The notes beneath the pieces are model-generated. The model had not been told where the DNA came from and ran no database searches. It was given only the letters and a program-made list of their open reading frames with translations. 64,000 bases of DNA from assembly GCA_037893245.1 (NCBI GenBank), contig JBAIAA010001125.1:124001-188000 (forward strand), read 5' to 3'. How positions within the stretch are numbered: position 1 is the first letter of the stretch; every line of letters begins with the position of its first letter. This document shows, in pieces, positions 48,361-60,000 of this stretch. The stretch is from Crossaster papposus. Its lineage: Eukaryota; Echinodermata; Asteroidea; Velatida; Solasteridae. A program made the translations under genes and the position numbers.

Positions 48361-49178
48361 TTGATCATTTGATCATTTGATCATTTGATCATTTGCTCTC
48401 ATTTGCTCATTTGCTCATTTGCTCATTTGCTCATTTGCTCATTTGCGCTCATTTGCGCTCATTTGCTCATTTGCTCATTTGCTCATTTGCTCATTTGCTC
48501 ATTTGTTCATTTGCTCATTTGCTCATTTGCTCATTTGCTCATTTGTTTATTTGCTCATTTGCTCTCATTTGCTCATTTGATCATTTGATAATTTGATCAT
48601 TTGCTCATTTGCTCTCATTTGCTCATTTGCTCATTTGCTCATTTGCTCATTTGCTCATTTGCTCATTTGCTCATTTGCTCATTTGCTCATTTGCTCATTT
48701 GCTCATTTGCTAATTTGTTTATTTGCTCATTTGCTCTCATTTGCTCATTTGATCATTTGATCATTTGATCATTTGATCATTTGCTCTCATTTGCTCATTT
48801 GCTCATTTGCTCATTTGCTCATTTGCTCATTTGCGCTCATTTGCGCTCATTTGCTCATTTGCTCATTTGCTCATTTGCTCATTTGCTCATTTGTTCATTT
48901 GCTCATTTGCTCATTTGCTCATTAGCTCTCATTTGCTCTAATTTGCTCTCATTTGCTCTCATTTGCTCTCATTTGCTCTCATTTGCTCTCATTTGCTCAT
49001 TTGCTCATTTGCTCATTTGCTCATTTGCTCATTTGCTCATTTGCTCATCTGCTCATTTGCTCCTTTGCTCATTTGCTCATTTGCTCATTTGCTCATTTGC
49101 TCATTTGCTAATTTGTTTATTTGCTCATTTGCTCTCATTTGCTCATTTGATCATTTGATCATTTGATCATTTGATCAT
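48361..49178. repeat. Ladder of about 390-bp units with four-fold GATCATTT
   Basis: Runs of four GATCATTT units start near 48,361, 48,757 and 49,147, spacings of about 396 and 390 bp. Each follows CTAATTTG, TTTATTTG and a CTCTC step. Between them lie paired CGCTCATTTG units and a TTCATTTG unit. Confidence 0.7.
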
Positions 49179-49427
49179 TTGCTCTCATTTGCTCATTTGC
49201 TCATTTGCTCATTTGCTCATTTGCGCTCATTTGCGCTCATTTGCTCATTTGCTCATTTGCTCATTTGCTCATTTGCTCATTTGTTCATTTGCTCATTTGC
49301 TCATTTGCTCATTAGCTCTCATTTGCTCTCATTTGCTCTCATTTGCTCTCATTTGCTCTCATTTGCTCTCATTTGCTCTCATTTGCTCTCATTTGCTCAT
49401 TTGGTCATTTGCTCATTTGCTCATTTG

Positions 49428-50215
49428 CTCATTTGCTCATTTGCTCATTTGATCATTTGCTCATCTGCTCTCATTTGCTCATTTGCTCATTTGCTCATTT
49501 GCTCATTTGCTCATTTGCTCATTTGCTCATTTGCTCATTTGCTCATTTGCTCATTTGCCCATTTGCTCTCATTTGCTCATTTGCTCTTTTGCTCATTTGC
49601 TCATTTGCTCATTTGCTCATGTGTTCATGTGCTTATTTGCTCATTTGCTCATTTGCTCATTTGCTCATTTGCTCATTTGCGCTCATTTGCTCATTTGCTC
49701 ATTTGCTCATTTGCTCATTTGCTCATTTGCTCATTTGCTCATTTGCGCTCATTTGCTCTCATTTGCTCATTTGCTCATTTCCTCATTTCCTCATTTCCTC
49801 ATTTCCTCATTTCCTCATTTGCACTCATTTGCTCTCATTTGCTCTCATTTGCTCTCATTTGCTCTCATTTGCTCTCATTTGCTCTCATTTGCTCTCATTT
49901 GCTCCTTTGCTCATTTGCTCATCTGCTCTCATTTGCTCATCTGCTCTCATTTGCTCATTTGCCCATTTGCTCATTTGCTCATTTGCTCATTTGCTCATCT
50001 GCTCTCATTTGCTCATTTGCTCATGTGCTCATTTGCTCATTTGCTCATTTGCTCATTTGCTCATTTGCTCATTTGCTCATTTGCTCATTTGCTCATTTGC
50101 TCATTTGATCATTTGCTCATTTGCTCATTTGCTCATTTGCGCTCATTTGCTCTCATTTGCTCATTTGCTCATTTCCTCATTTCCTCATTTCCTCATTTCC
50201 TCATTTCCTCATTTG
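49428..50215. repeat. 394-bp tandem step with GCACTC block
   Basis: The 5-unit CTCATTTC block ending in GCACTC occurs with the G of GCAC at 49,821 and again at 50,215, exactly 394 bp apart. The first is followed by CTCCTTTG and the second by CTTCTTTG. The same doubled arrangement, also 394 bp, is found at 59,652 and 60,046. The outer limits given here are approximate. Confidence 0.7.
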
Positions 50216-51534
50216 CACTCATTTGCTCTCATTTGCTCTCATTTGCTCTCATTTGCTCTCATTTGCTCTCATTTGCTCTCATTTGCTCTCATTTGCTTCT
50301 TTGCTCATTTGCTCATCTGCTCTCATTTGCTCATCTGCTCTCATTTGCTCATTTGCCCATTTGCTCATTTGCTCATTTGCTCATTTGCTCATCTGCTCTC
50401 ATTTGCTCATTTGCTCATGTGCTCATTTGCTCATTTGCTCATTTGCTCATTTGCTCATTTGCTCATTTGCTCATTTGCTCATTTGCTCATTTGCTCATTT
50501 GCTCATTTGCTCATTTGCTCATCTGCTCATTTGCTCATTTGCTCATTTGCTAATTTGTTTATTTGCTCATTTGCTCTCATTTGCTCATTTGATCATTTGA
50601 TAATTTGATCATTTGCTCATTTGCTCATTTGCTCATTTGCTCATTTGCTCATTTGCTCATTAGCTCATTTTCTCATTTGCTCATTTGCTCTCATTTGCTC
50701 TCACTCGCTCTCATTTGCTCTCATTTGCTAATTTGCTCATTTGCTCATTTGCTCATTTGCTCATTTGCTCATTTGCTCATTTGCTCATTTGCTCATTTGC
50801 TCATTTGCTCATTTGCTCATTTGCTCATTTGTTTATTTGCTCATTTGCTCTCATTTGCTCATTTGCTCATTTGCTCATTTGCTCATTTGCTCATTTGCGC
50901 TCATTTGCTCATTTGCTCATTTGCTCATTTGCTCATTTGCTCATTTGCTCATTTGTTCATTTGCTCATTTGCTCATTTGCTCATTAGCTCATTTTCTCAT
51001 TTGCTCATTTGCTCTCATTTGCTCTCACTCGCTCTCATTTGCTCTCATTTGCTAATTTGCTCATTTGCTCATTTGCTCATTTGCTCATTTGCTCATTTGC
51101 TCATTTGCTCATTTGCTCATTTGCTCATTTGCTCATTTGCTCATTTGTTTATTTGCTCATTTGCTCTCATTTGCTCATTTGATCATTTGATAATTTGATC
51201 ATTTGCTCATTTGCTCTCATTTGCTCATTTGCTCATTTGCTCATTTGCTCATTTGCTCATTTGCGCTCATTTGCTCATTTGCTCATTTGCTCATTTGCTC
51301 ATTTGCTCATTTGCTCATTTGCTCATTTGCTCATTTGCTCATTTGCTCATTTGCTCATTTGTTTATTTGCTCATTTGCTCTCATTTGCTCATTTGATCAT
51401 TTGATAATTTGATCATTTGCTCATTTGCTCTCATTTGCTCATTTGCTCATTTGCTCATTTGCTCATTTGCTCATTTGCTCATTTGCTCATTTGCTAATTT
51501 GTTTATTTGCTCATTTGCTCTCATTTGCTCATTT

Positions 51535-52745
51535 GATCATTTGATCATTTGATCATTTGATCATTTGCTCTCATTTGCTCTCATTTGCTCATTTGCTCAT
51601 TTGCTCATTTGCTCATTTGCGCTCATTTGCGCTCATTTGCTCATTTGCTCATTTGCTCATTTGCTCATTTGCTCATTTGTTCATTTGCTCATTTGCTCAT
51701 TTGCTCATTTGCTCATTTGTTTATTTGCTCATTTGCTCTCATTTGCTCATTTGATCATTTGCGCTCATTTGCGCTCATTTGCTCATTTGCTCATTTGCTC
51801 ATTTGCTCATTTGCTCATTTGTTCATTTGCTCATTTGCTCATTTGCTCATTTGCTCATTTGCTCATTTGCTCATTTGCTAATTTGTTTATTTGCTCATTT
51901 GCTCTCATTTGCTCATTTGATCATTTGATCATTTGATCATTTGATATTTGCTCTCATTTGCTCATTTGCTCATTTGCTCATTTGCTCATTTGCTCATTTG
52001 CGCTCATTTGCGCTCATTTGCTCATTTGCTCATTTGCTCATTTGCTCATTTGCTCATTTGTTCATTTGCTCATTTGCTCATTTGCTCATTTGCTCATTTG
52101 TTTATTTGCTCATTTGCTCTCATTTGCTCATTTGATCATTTGATAATTTGATCATTTGCTCATTTGCTCTCATTTGCTCATTTGCTCATTTGCTCATTTG
52201 CTCATTTGCTCATTTGCTCATTTGCTCTTTTGCTCATTTGCTCATTTGCTCATTTGCTCATTTGCTAATTTGTTTATTTGCTCATTTGCTCTCATTTGCT
52301 CATTTGATCATTTGATCATTTGATCATTTGATCATTTGCTCTCATTTGCTCATTTGCTCATTTGCTCATTTGCTCATTTGCTCATTTGCGCTCATTTGCG
52401 CTCATTTGCTCATTTGCTCATTTGCTCATTTGCTCATTTGCTCATTTGTTCATTTGCTCATTTGCTCATTTGCTCATTAGCTCTCATTTGCTCTAATTTG
52501 CTCTCATTTGCTCTCATTTGCTCTCATTTGCTCTCATTTGCTCTCATTTGCTCATTTGCTCATTTGCTCATTTGCTCATTTGCTCATTTGCTCATTTGCT
52601 CATTTGCTCATCTGCTCATTTGCTCCTTTGCTCATTTGCTCATTTGCTCATTTGCTCATTTGCTCATTTGCTCATTTGCTAATTTGTTTATTTGCTCATT
52701 TGCTCTCATTTGCTCATTTGATCATTTGATCATTTGATCATTTGA
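51535..52745. repeat. Ladder of about 390-bp units (second)
   Basis: GATCATTT runs start near 51,535, 51,917, 52,310 and 52,718, spacings of about 382, 393 and 408. The 51,917 run is shortened to three units and ends in a GATATTTG variant (51,943) that has lost 3 bp. Confidence 0.7.
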
Positions 52746-53302
52746 TCATTTGCTCTCATTTGCTCATTTGCTCATTTGCTCATTTGCTCATTTGCGCTCA
52801 TTTGCGCTCATTTGCTCATTTGCTCATTTGCTCATTTGCTCATTTGTTCATTTGCTCATTTGCTCATTTGCTCATTAGCTCTCATTTGCTCTCATTTGCT
52901 CTCATTTGCTCTCATTTGCTCTCATTTGCTCTCATTTGCTCTCATTTGCTCTCATTTGCTCATTTGGTCATTTGCTCATTTGCTCCTTTGCTCATTTGCT
53001 CATTTGATCATTTGATCATTTGCTCATCTGCTCTCATTTGCTCATTTGCTCATTTGCTCATTTGCTCATTTGCTCATTTGCTCATTTGCTCATTTGCTCA
53101 TTTGCTCATTTGCTCATTTGCTCATTTGCCCATTTGCTCTCATTTGCTCATTTGCTCTTTTGCTCATTTGCTCATTTGCTCATTTGCTCTCATTTGCTCA
53201 TTTGCTCTTTTGCTCATTTGCTCATTTGCTCATTTGCTCATGTGCTCATGTGCTTATTTGCTCATTTGCTCATTTGCTCATTTGCTCATTTGCTCATTTG
53301 CG

Positions 53303-53462
53303 CTCATTTGCTCATTTGCTCATTTGCTCATTTGCTCATTTGCTCATTTGCTCATTTGCTCATTTGCTCATTTGCTCATTTGCTCATTTGCTCATTTGCT
53401 CATTTGCTCATTTGCTCATTTGCTCATTTGCTCATTTGCTCATTTGCTCATTTGCTCATTTG
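53303..53462 (+). repeat. Perfect octamer run, 20 units
   Basis: Same 160-bp perfect run as in units B and C, but in the mosaic part of the right domain. It precedes a 10-mer and a CTCATTTC block, the same context as in B and C, which shows that this stretch descends from the same HOR. Confidence 0.85.
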
Positions 53463-55911
53463 CGCTCATTTGCTCTCATTTCCTCATTTCCTCATTTCCT
53501 CATTTCCTCATTTCCTCATTTCCTCATTTCCTCATTTGCACTCATTTGCTCTCATTTGCTCTCATTTGCTCTCATTTGCTCTCATTTGCTCTCATTTGCT
53601 CTCATTTGCTCTCATTTGCTCCTTTGCTCATTTGCTCATCTGCTCTCATTGGCTCATCTGCTCTCATTTGCTCATTTGCCCATTTGCTCATTTGCTCATT
53701 TGCTCATTTGCTCATCTGCTCTCATTTGCTCATTTGCTCATGTGCTCATTTGCTCATTTGCTCATTTGCTCATTTGCTCATTTGCTCATTTGCTCATTTG
53801 CTCATTTGCTCATTTGCTCATTTGCTCATTTGCTCATTTGCTCATTTGCTCATTTGCTCATTTGCGCTCATTTGCTCTCATTTGCTCATTTGCTCATTTG
53901 CTCATTTGCTCATTTGCTCATTTGCTCATTTGCTCATCTGCTCATTTGCTCATTTGCTCATTTGCGCTCATTTGCTCATTTGCTCATTTGCTCATTTGCT
54001 CATTTGCTCATTAGCTCATTTTCTCATTTGCTCATTTGCTCTCATTTGCTCTCACTCGCTCTCATTTGCTCTCATTTGCTAATTTGCTCATTTGCTCATT
54101 TGCTCATTTGCTCCTTTGCTCATTTGCTCATTTGCTCATTTGCTCATTTGCTCATTTGCTCATTTGTTTATTTGCTCATTTGCTCTCATTTGCTCATTTG
54201 ATCATTTGATAATTTGATCATTTGCTCATTTGCTCTCATTTGCTCATTTGCTCATTTGCTCATTTGCTCATTTGCTCATTTGCGCTCATTTGCTCATTTG
54301 CTCATTTGCTCATTTGCTCATTTGCTCATTTGCTCATTTGCTCATTTGCTCATTTGCTCATTTGCTCATTTGCTCATTTGCTCATTTGCTCTCATTTGCT
54401 CTCACTCGCTCTCATTTGCTCTCATTTGCTAATTTGCTCATTTGCTCATTTGCTCATTTGCTCATTTGCTCATTTGCTCATTTGCTCATTTGCTCATTTG
54501 CTCATTTGCTCATTTGTTTATTTGCTCATTTGCTCTCATTTGCTCATTTGATCATTTTATAATTTGATCATTTGCTCATTTGCTCTCATTTGCTCATTTG
54601 CTCATTTGCTCATTTGCTCATTTGCTCATTTGCGCTCATTTGCTCATTTGCTCATTTGCTCATTTGCTCATTTGCTCATTTGCTCATTTGCTCATTTGCT
54701 CATTTGCTCATTTGCTCATTTGCTCATTTGCTCATTTGCTCATTTGCTCATTTGTTTATTTGCTCATTTGCTCTCATTTGCTCATTTGATCATTTGATAA
54801 TTTGATCATTTGCTCTCATTTGCTCATTTGCTCATTTGCTCATTTGCTCATTTGCTCATTTGCGCTCATTTGCTCATTTGCTCATTTGCTCATTTGCTCA
54901 TTTGCTCATTTGCTCATTTGCTCATTTGCTCATTAGCTCATTTTCTCATTTGCTCATTTGCTCTCATTTGCTCTCACTCGCTCTCATTTGCTCTCATTTG
55001 CTAATTTGCTCATTTGCTCATTTGCTCATTTGCTCATTTGCTCATTTGCTCTCATTTGCTCTCATTTGCTCTAATTTGCTCTCATTTGCTCTCATTTGCT
55101 CTCATTTGCTCTCATTTGCGCTCATTTGCGCTCATTTGCGCTCATTTGCGCTCCTTTGCTCCTTTGCTCATTTCCTCATTTCCTCATTTCCTCATTTCCT
55201 CATTTCCTCATTTCCTCTCATTCGCTCATTTGCTCATTTGCTCATTTGCTCATTTGCTCATTTGCTCATTTGCTCATTTCCTCATTTCCTCATTTGATCA
55301 TTTGCTCATTTGCTCATTTGCTAATTTGCGCTCATTTGCTCTCATTTGCTCATTTGTTCATTTGCTCATTTGCTCATTTGCTCATTAGCTCATTTTCTCA
55401 TTTGCTCATTTGCTCTCATTTGCTCTCACTCGCTCTCATTTGCTCTCATTTGCTCATTTGCTCATTTGCTCATTTGCTCATTTGCTCATTTGCTCATTTG
55501 CTCATTTGCTCATTTGTTTATTTGCTCATTTGCTCTCATTTGCTCATTTGATCATTTGATAATTTGATCATTTGCTCATTTGCTCTCATTTGCTCATTTG
55601 CTCATTTGCTCATTTGCTCATTTGCTCATTTGCGCTCATTTGCTCATTTGCTCATTTGCTCATTTGCTCATTTGCTCATTTGCTCATTTGCTCATTTGCT
55701 CATTTGCTCATTTGCTCATTTGTTTATTTGCTCATTTGCTCTCATTTGCTCATTTGATCATTTGATAATTTGATCATTTGCTCATTTGCTCTCATTTGCT
55801 CATTTGCTCATTTGCTCATTTGCTCATTTGCTCATTTGCTCATTTGCTCATTTGCTCATTTGCTCATTTGCTAATTTGTTTATTTGCTCATTTGCTCTCA
55901 TTTGCTCATTT

Positions 55912-55951
55912 GATCATTTGATCATTTGATCATTTGATCATTTGATCATTT
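55912..55951 (+). repeat. Five-fold GATCATTT run
   Basis: The only run of five GATCATTT units I found, 40 bp long. The CTCTC step that normally follows a four-fold run is missing here and octamers follow directly. One extra unit and the loss of the step suggest a local slippage or conversion event. Confidence 0.8.
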
Positions 55952-57081
55952 GCTCATTTGCTCATTTGCTCATTTGCTCATTTGCTCATTTGCGCTCATT
56001 TGCTCATTTGCTCATTTGCTCATTTGCTCATTTGCTCATTTGTTCATTTGCTCATTTGCTCATTTGCTCATTAGCTCTCATTTGCTCTAATTTGCTCTCA
56101 TTTGCTCTCATTTGCTCTCATTTGCTCTCATTTGCTCTCATTTGCTCATTTGCTCATTTGCTCATTTGCTCATTTGCTCATTTGCTCATTTGCTCATCTG
56201 CTCATTTGCTCCTTTGCTCATTTGCTCATTTGCTCATTTGCTCATTTGCTCATTTGCTCATTTGCTCATTTGCTCATTTGCCCATTTGCTCTCATTTGCT
56301 CATTTGCTCTTTTGCTCATTTGCTCATTTGCTCATTTGCTCATGTGCTCATGTGCTTATTTGCTCATTTGCTCATTTGCTCATTTGCTCATTTGCTCATT
56401 TGCGCTCATTTGCTCATTTGCTCATTTGCTCATTTGCTCATTTGCTCATTTGCTCATTTGCTCATTTGCTCATTTGCTCATTTGCTCATTTGCTCATTTG
56501 CTCATTTGCTCATTTGCTCATTTGCTCATTTGCTCTCATTTGCTCATTTGCTCATTTCCTCATTTCCTCATTTCCTCATTTCCTCATTTCCTCATTTGCA
56601 CTCATTTGCTCTCATTTGCTCTCATTTGCTCTCATTTGCTCTCATTTGCTCTCATTTGCTCTCATTTGCTCTCATTTGCTCTCATTTGCTTCTTTGCTCA
56701 TTTGCTCATCTGCTCTCATTTGCTCATCTGCTCTCATTTGCTCATTTGCCCATTTGCTCATTTGCTCATTTGCTCATTTGCTCATCTGCTGTCATTTGCT
56801 CATTTGCTCATGTGCTCATTTGCTCATTTGCTCATTTGCTCATTTGCTCATTTGCTCATTTGCTCATTTGCTCATTTGCTCATTTGCTCATTTGCTCATT
56901 TGATCATTTGCTCATTTGCTCATTTGCTCATTTGCGCTCATTTGCTCTCATTTGCTCATTTGCTCATTTGCTCATTTGCTCATTTGCTCATTTGCTCATC
57001 TGCTCATTTGCTCATTTGCTCATTTGCTAATTTGTTTATTTGCTCATTTGCTCTCATTTGCTCATTTGATCATTTGATAAT

Positions 57082-60000
57082 TTGATCATTTGCTCATTTG
57101 CTCATTTGCTCATTTGCTCATTTGCTCATTTGCTCATTTGCGCTCATTTGCTCATTTGCTCATTTGCTCATTTGCTCATTAGCTCATTTTCTCATTTGCT
57201 CATTTGCTCTCATTTGCTCTCACTCGCTCTCATTTGCTCTCATTTGCTAATTTGCTCATTTGCTCATTTGCTCATTTGCTCATTTGCTCATTTGCTCATT
57301 TGCTCATTTGCTCATTTGTTTATTTGCTCATTTGCTCTCATTTGCTCATTTGCTCATTTGCTCATTTGCTCATTTGCTCATTTGCGCTCATTTGCTCATT
57401 TGCTCATTTGCTCATTTGCTCATTTGCTCATTTGCTCATTTGTTCATTTGCTCATTTGCTCATTTGCTCATTAGCTCATTTTCTCATTTGCTCATTTGCT
57501 CTCATTTGCTCTCACTCGCTCTCATTTGCTCTCATTTGCTAATTTGCTCATTTGCTCATTTGCTAATTTGCTCATTTGCTCATTTGCTCATTTGCTCATT
57601 TGCTCATTTGCTCATTTGCTCATTTGCTCATTTGTTTATTTGCTCATTTGCTCTCATTTGATCATTTGATCATTTGATAATTTGATCATTTGCTCATTTG
57701 CTCTCATTTGCTCATTTGCTCATTTGCTCATTTGCTCATTCGCTCATTTGCTCTCATTTGCTCATTTGCTCATTTGCTCATTTGCTCATTTGCTCATTTG
57801 CTCATTTGCTCATTTGTTCATTTGCTCATTTGCTCATTTGCTCATTTGTTTATTTGCTCATTTGCTCTCATTTGCTCATTTGATCATTTGATAATTTGAT
57901 CATTTGCTCATTTGCTCTCATTTGCTCATTTGCTCATTTGCTCATTTGCTCATTTGCTCATTTGCTCATTTGCTCATTTGCTCATTTGCTCATTTGCTCA
58001 TTTGCTCATTTGCTAATTTGTTTATTTGCTCATTTGCTCTCATTTGCTCATTTGATCATTTGATCATTTGATCATTTGATCATTTGCTCTCATTTGCTCA
58101 TTTGCTCATTTGCTCATTTGCTCATTTGCTCATTTGCGCTCATTTGCGCTCATTTGCTCATTTGCTCATTTGCTCATTTGCTCATTTGCTCATTTGTTCA
58201 TTTGCTCATTTGCTCATTTGCTCATTTGCTCATTTGTTTATTTGCTCATTTGCTCTCATTTGCTCATTTGATCATTTGATAATTTGATCATTTGCTCATT
58301 TGCTCTCATTTGCTCATTTGCTCATTTGCTCATTTGCTCATTTGCTCATTTGCTCATTTGCTCATTTGCTCATTTGCTCATTTGCTCATTTGCTCATTTG
58401 CTCATTTGCTCATTTGTTTATTTGCTCATTTGCTCTCATTTGCTCATTTGATCATTTGATCATTTGATCATTTGATCATTTGCTCTCATTTGCTCATTTG
58501 CTCATTTGCTCATTTGCTCATTTGCTCATTTGCGCTCATTTGCGCTCATTTGCTCATTTGCTCATTTGCTCATTTGCTCATTTGCTCATTTGTTCATTTG
58601 CTCATTTGCTCATTTGCTCATTAGCTCTCATTTGCTCTAATTTGCTCTCATTTGCTCTCATTTGCTCTCATTTGCTCTCATTTGCTCTCATTTGCTCATT
58701 TGCTCATTTGCTCATTTGCTCATTTGCTCATTTGCTCATTAGCTCTCATTTGCTCTAATTTGCTCTCATTTGCTCTCATTTGCTCTCATTTGCTCTCATT
58801 TGCTCATTTGCTCATTTGCTCATTTGCTCATTTGCTCATTTGCTCATTTGCTCATCTGCTCATTTGCTCCTTTGCTCATTTGCTCATTTGCTCATTTGCT
58901 CATTTGCTCATTTGCTCATTTGTTTATTTGCTCATTTGCTCTCATTTGCTCATTTGATCATTTGATCATTTGATCATTTGATCATTTGCTCTCATTTGCT
59001 CATTTGCTCATTTGCTCATTTGCTCATTTGCGCTCATTTGCGCTCATTTGCTCATTTGCTCATTTGCTCATTTGCTCATTTGCTCATTTGTTCATTTGCT
59101 CATTTGCTCATTTGCTCATTAGCTCTCATTTGCTCTCATTTGCTCTCATTTGCTCTCATTTGCTCTCATTTGCTCTCATTTGCTCTCATTTGCTCTCATT
59201 TGCTCATTTGGTCATTTGCTCATTTGCTCCTTTGCTCATTTGCTCATTTGCTCATTTGATCATTTGCTCATCTGCTCTCATTTGCTCATTTGCTCATTTG
59301 CTCATTTGCTCATTTGCTCATTTGCTCATTTGCTCATTTGCTCATTTGCTCATTTGCTCATTTGCTCATTTGCCCATTTGCTCTCATTTGCTCATTTGCT
59401 CTTTTGCTCATTTGCTCATTTGCTCATTTGCTCATGTGCTCATGTGCTTATTTGCTCATTTGCTCATTTGCTCATTTGCTCATTTGCTCATTTGCGCTCA
59501 TTTGCTCATTTGCTCATTTGCTCATTTGCTCATTTGCTCATTTGCTCATTTGCTCATTTGCTCATTTGCTCATTTGCGCTCATTTGCTCTCATTTGCTCA
59601 TTTGCTCATTTCCTCATTTCCTCATTTCCTCATTTCCTCATTTCCTCATTTGCACTCATTTGCTCTCATTTGCTCTCATTTGCTCTCATTTGCTCTCATT
59701 TGCTCTCATTTGCTCTCATTTGCTCTCATTTGCTCCTTTGCTCATTTGCTCATCTGCTCTCATTTGCTCATCTGCTCTCATTTGCTCATTTGCCCATTTG
59801 CTCATTTGCTCATTTGCTCATTTGCTCATCTGCTCTCATTTGCTCATTTGCTCATGTGCTCATTTGCTCATTTGCTCATTTGCTCATTTGCTCATTTGCT
59901 CATTTGCTCATTTGCTCATTTGCTCATTTGCTCATTTGATCATTTGCTCATTTGCTCATTTGCTCATTTGCGCTCATTTGCTCTCATTTGCTCATTTGCT

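Larger units (their letters stand above)
47367..57081. repeat. Right super-repeat copy 1 (about 9.7 kb)
   Basis: Collinear with the sequence from 57,082 onward. Offsets are 9,715 at the start, 9,691 near 48,385, 9,807 near 49,171, 9,831 near 50,121, 9,849 near 51,195 and about 9,470 near 52,336-52,742, so the match survives several indels. Inside are HOR starts near 47,367 and 50,605 and two ladders of about 390 bp. Confidence 0.65.
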
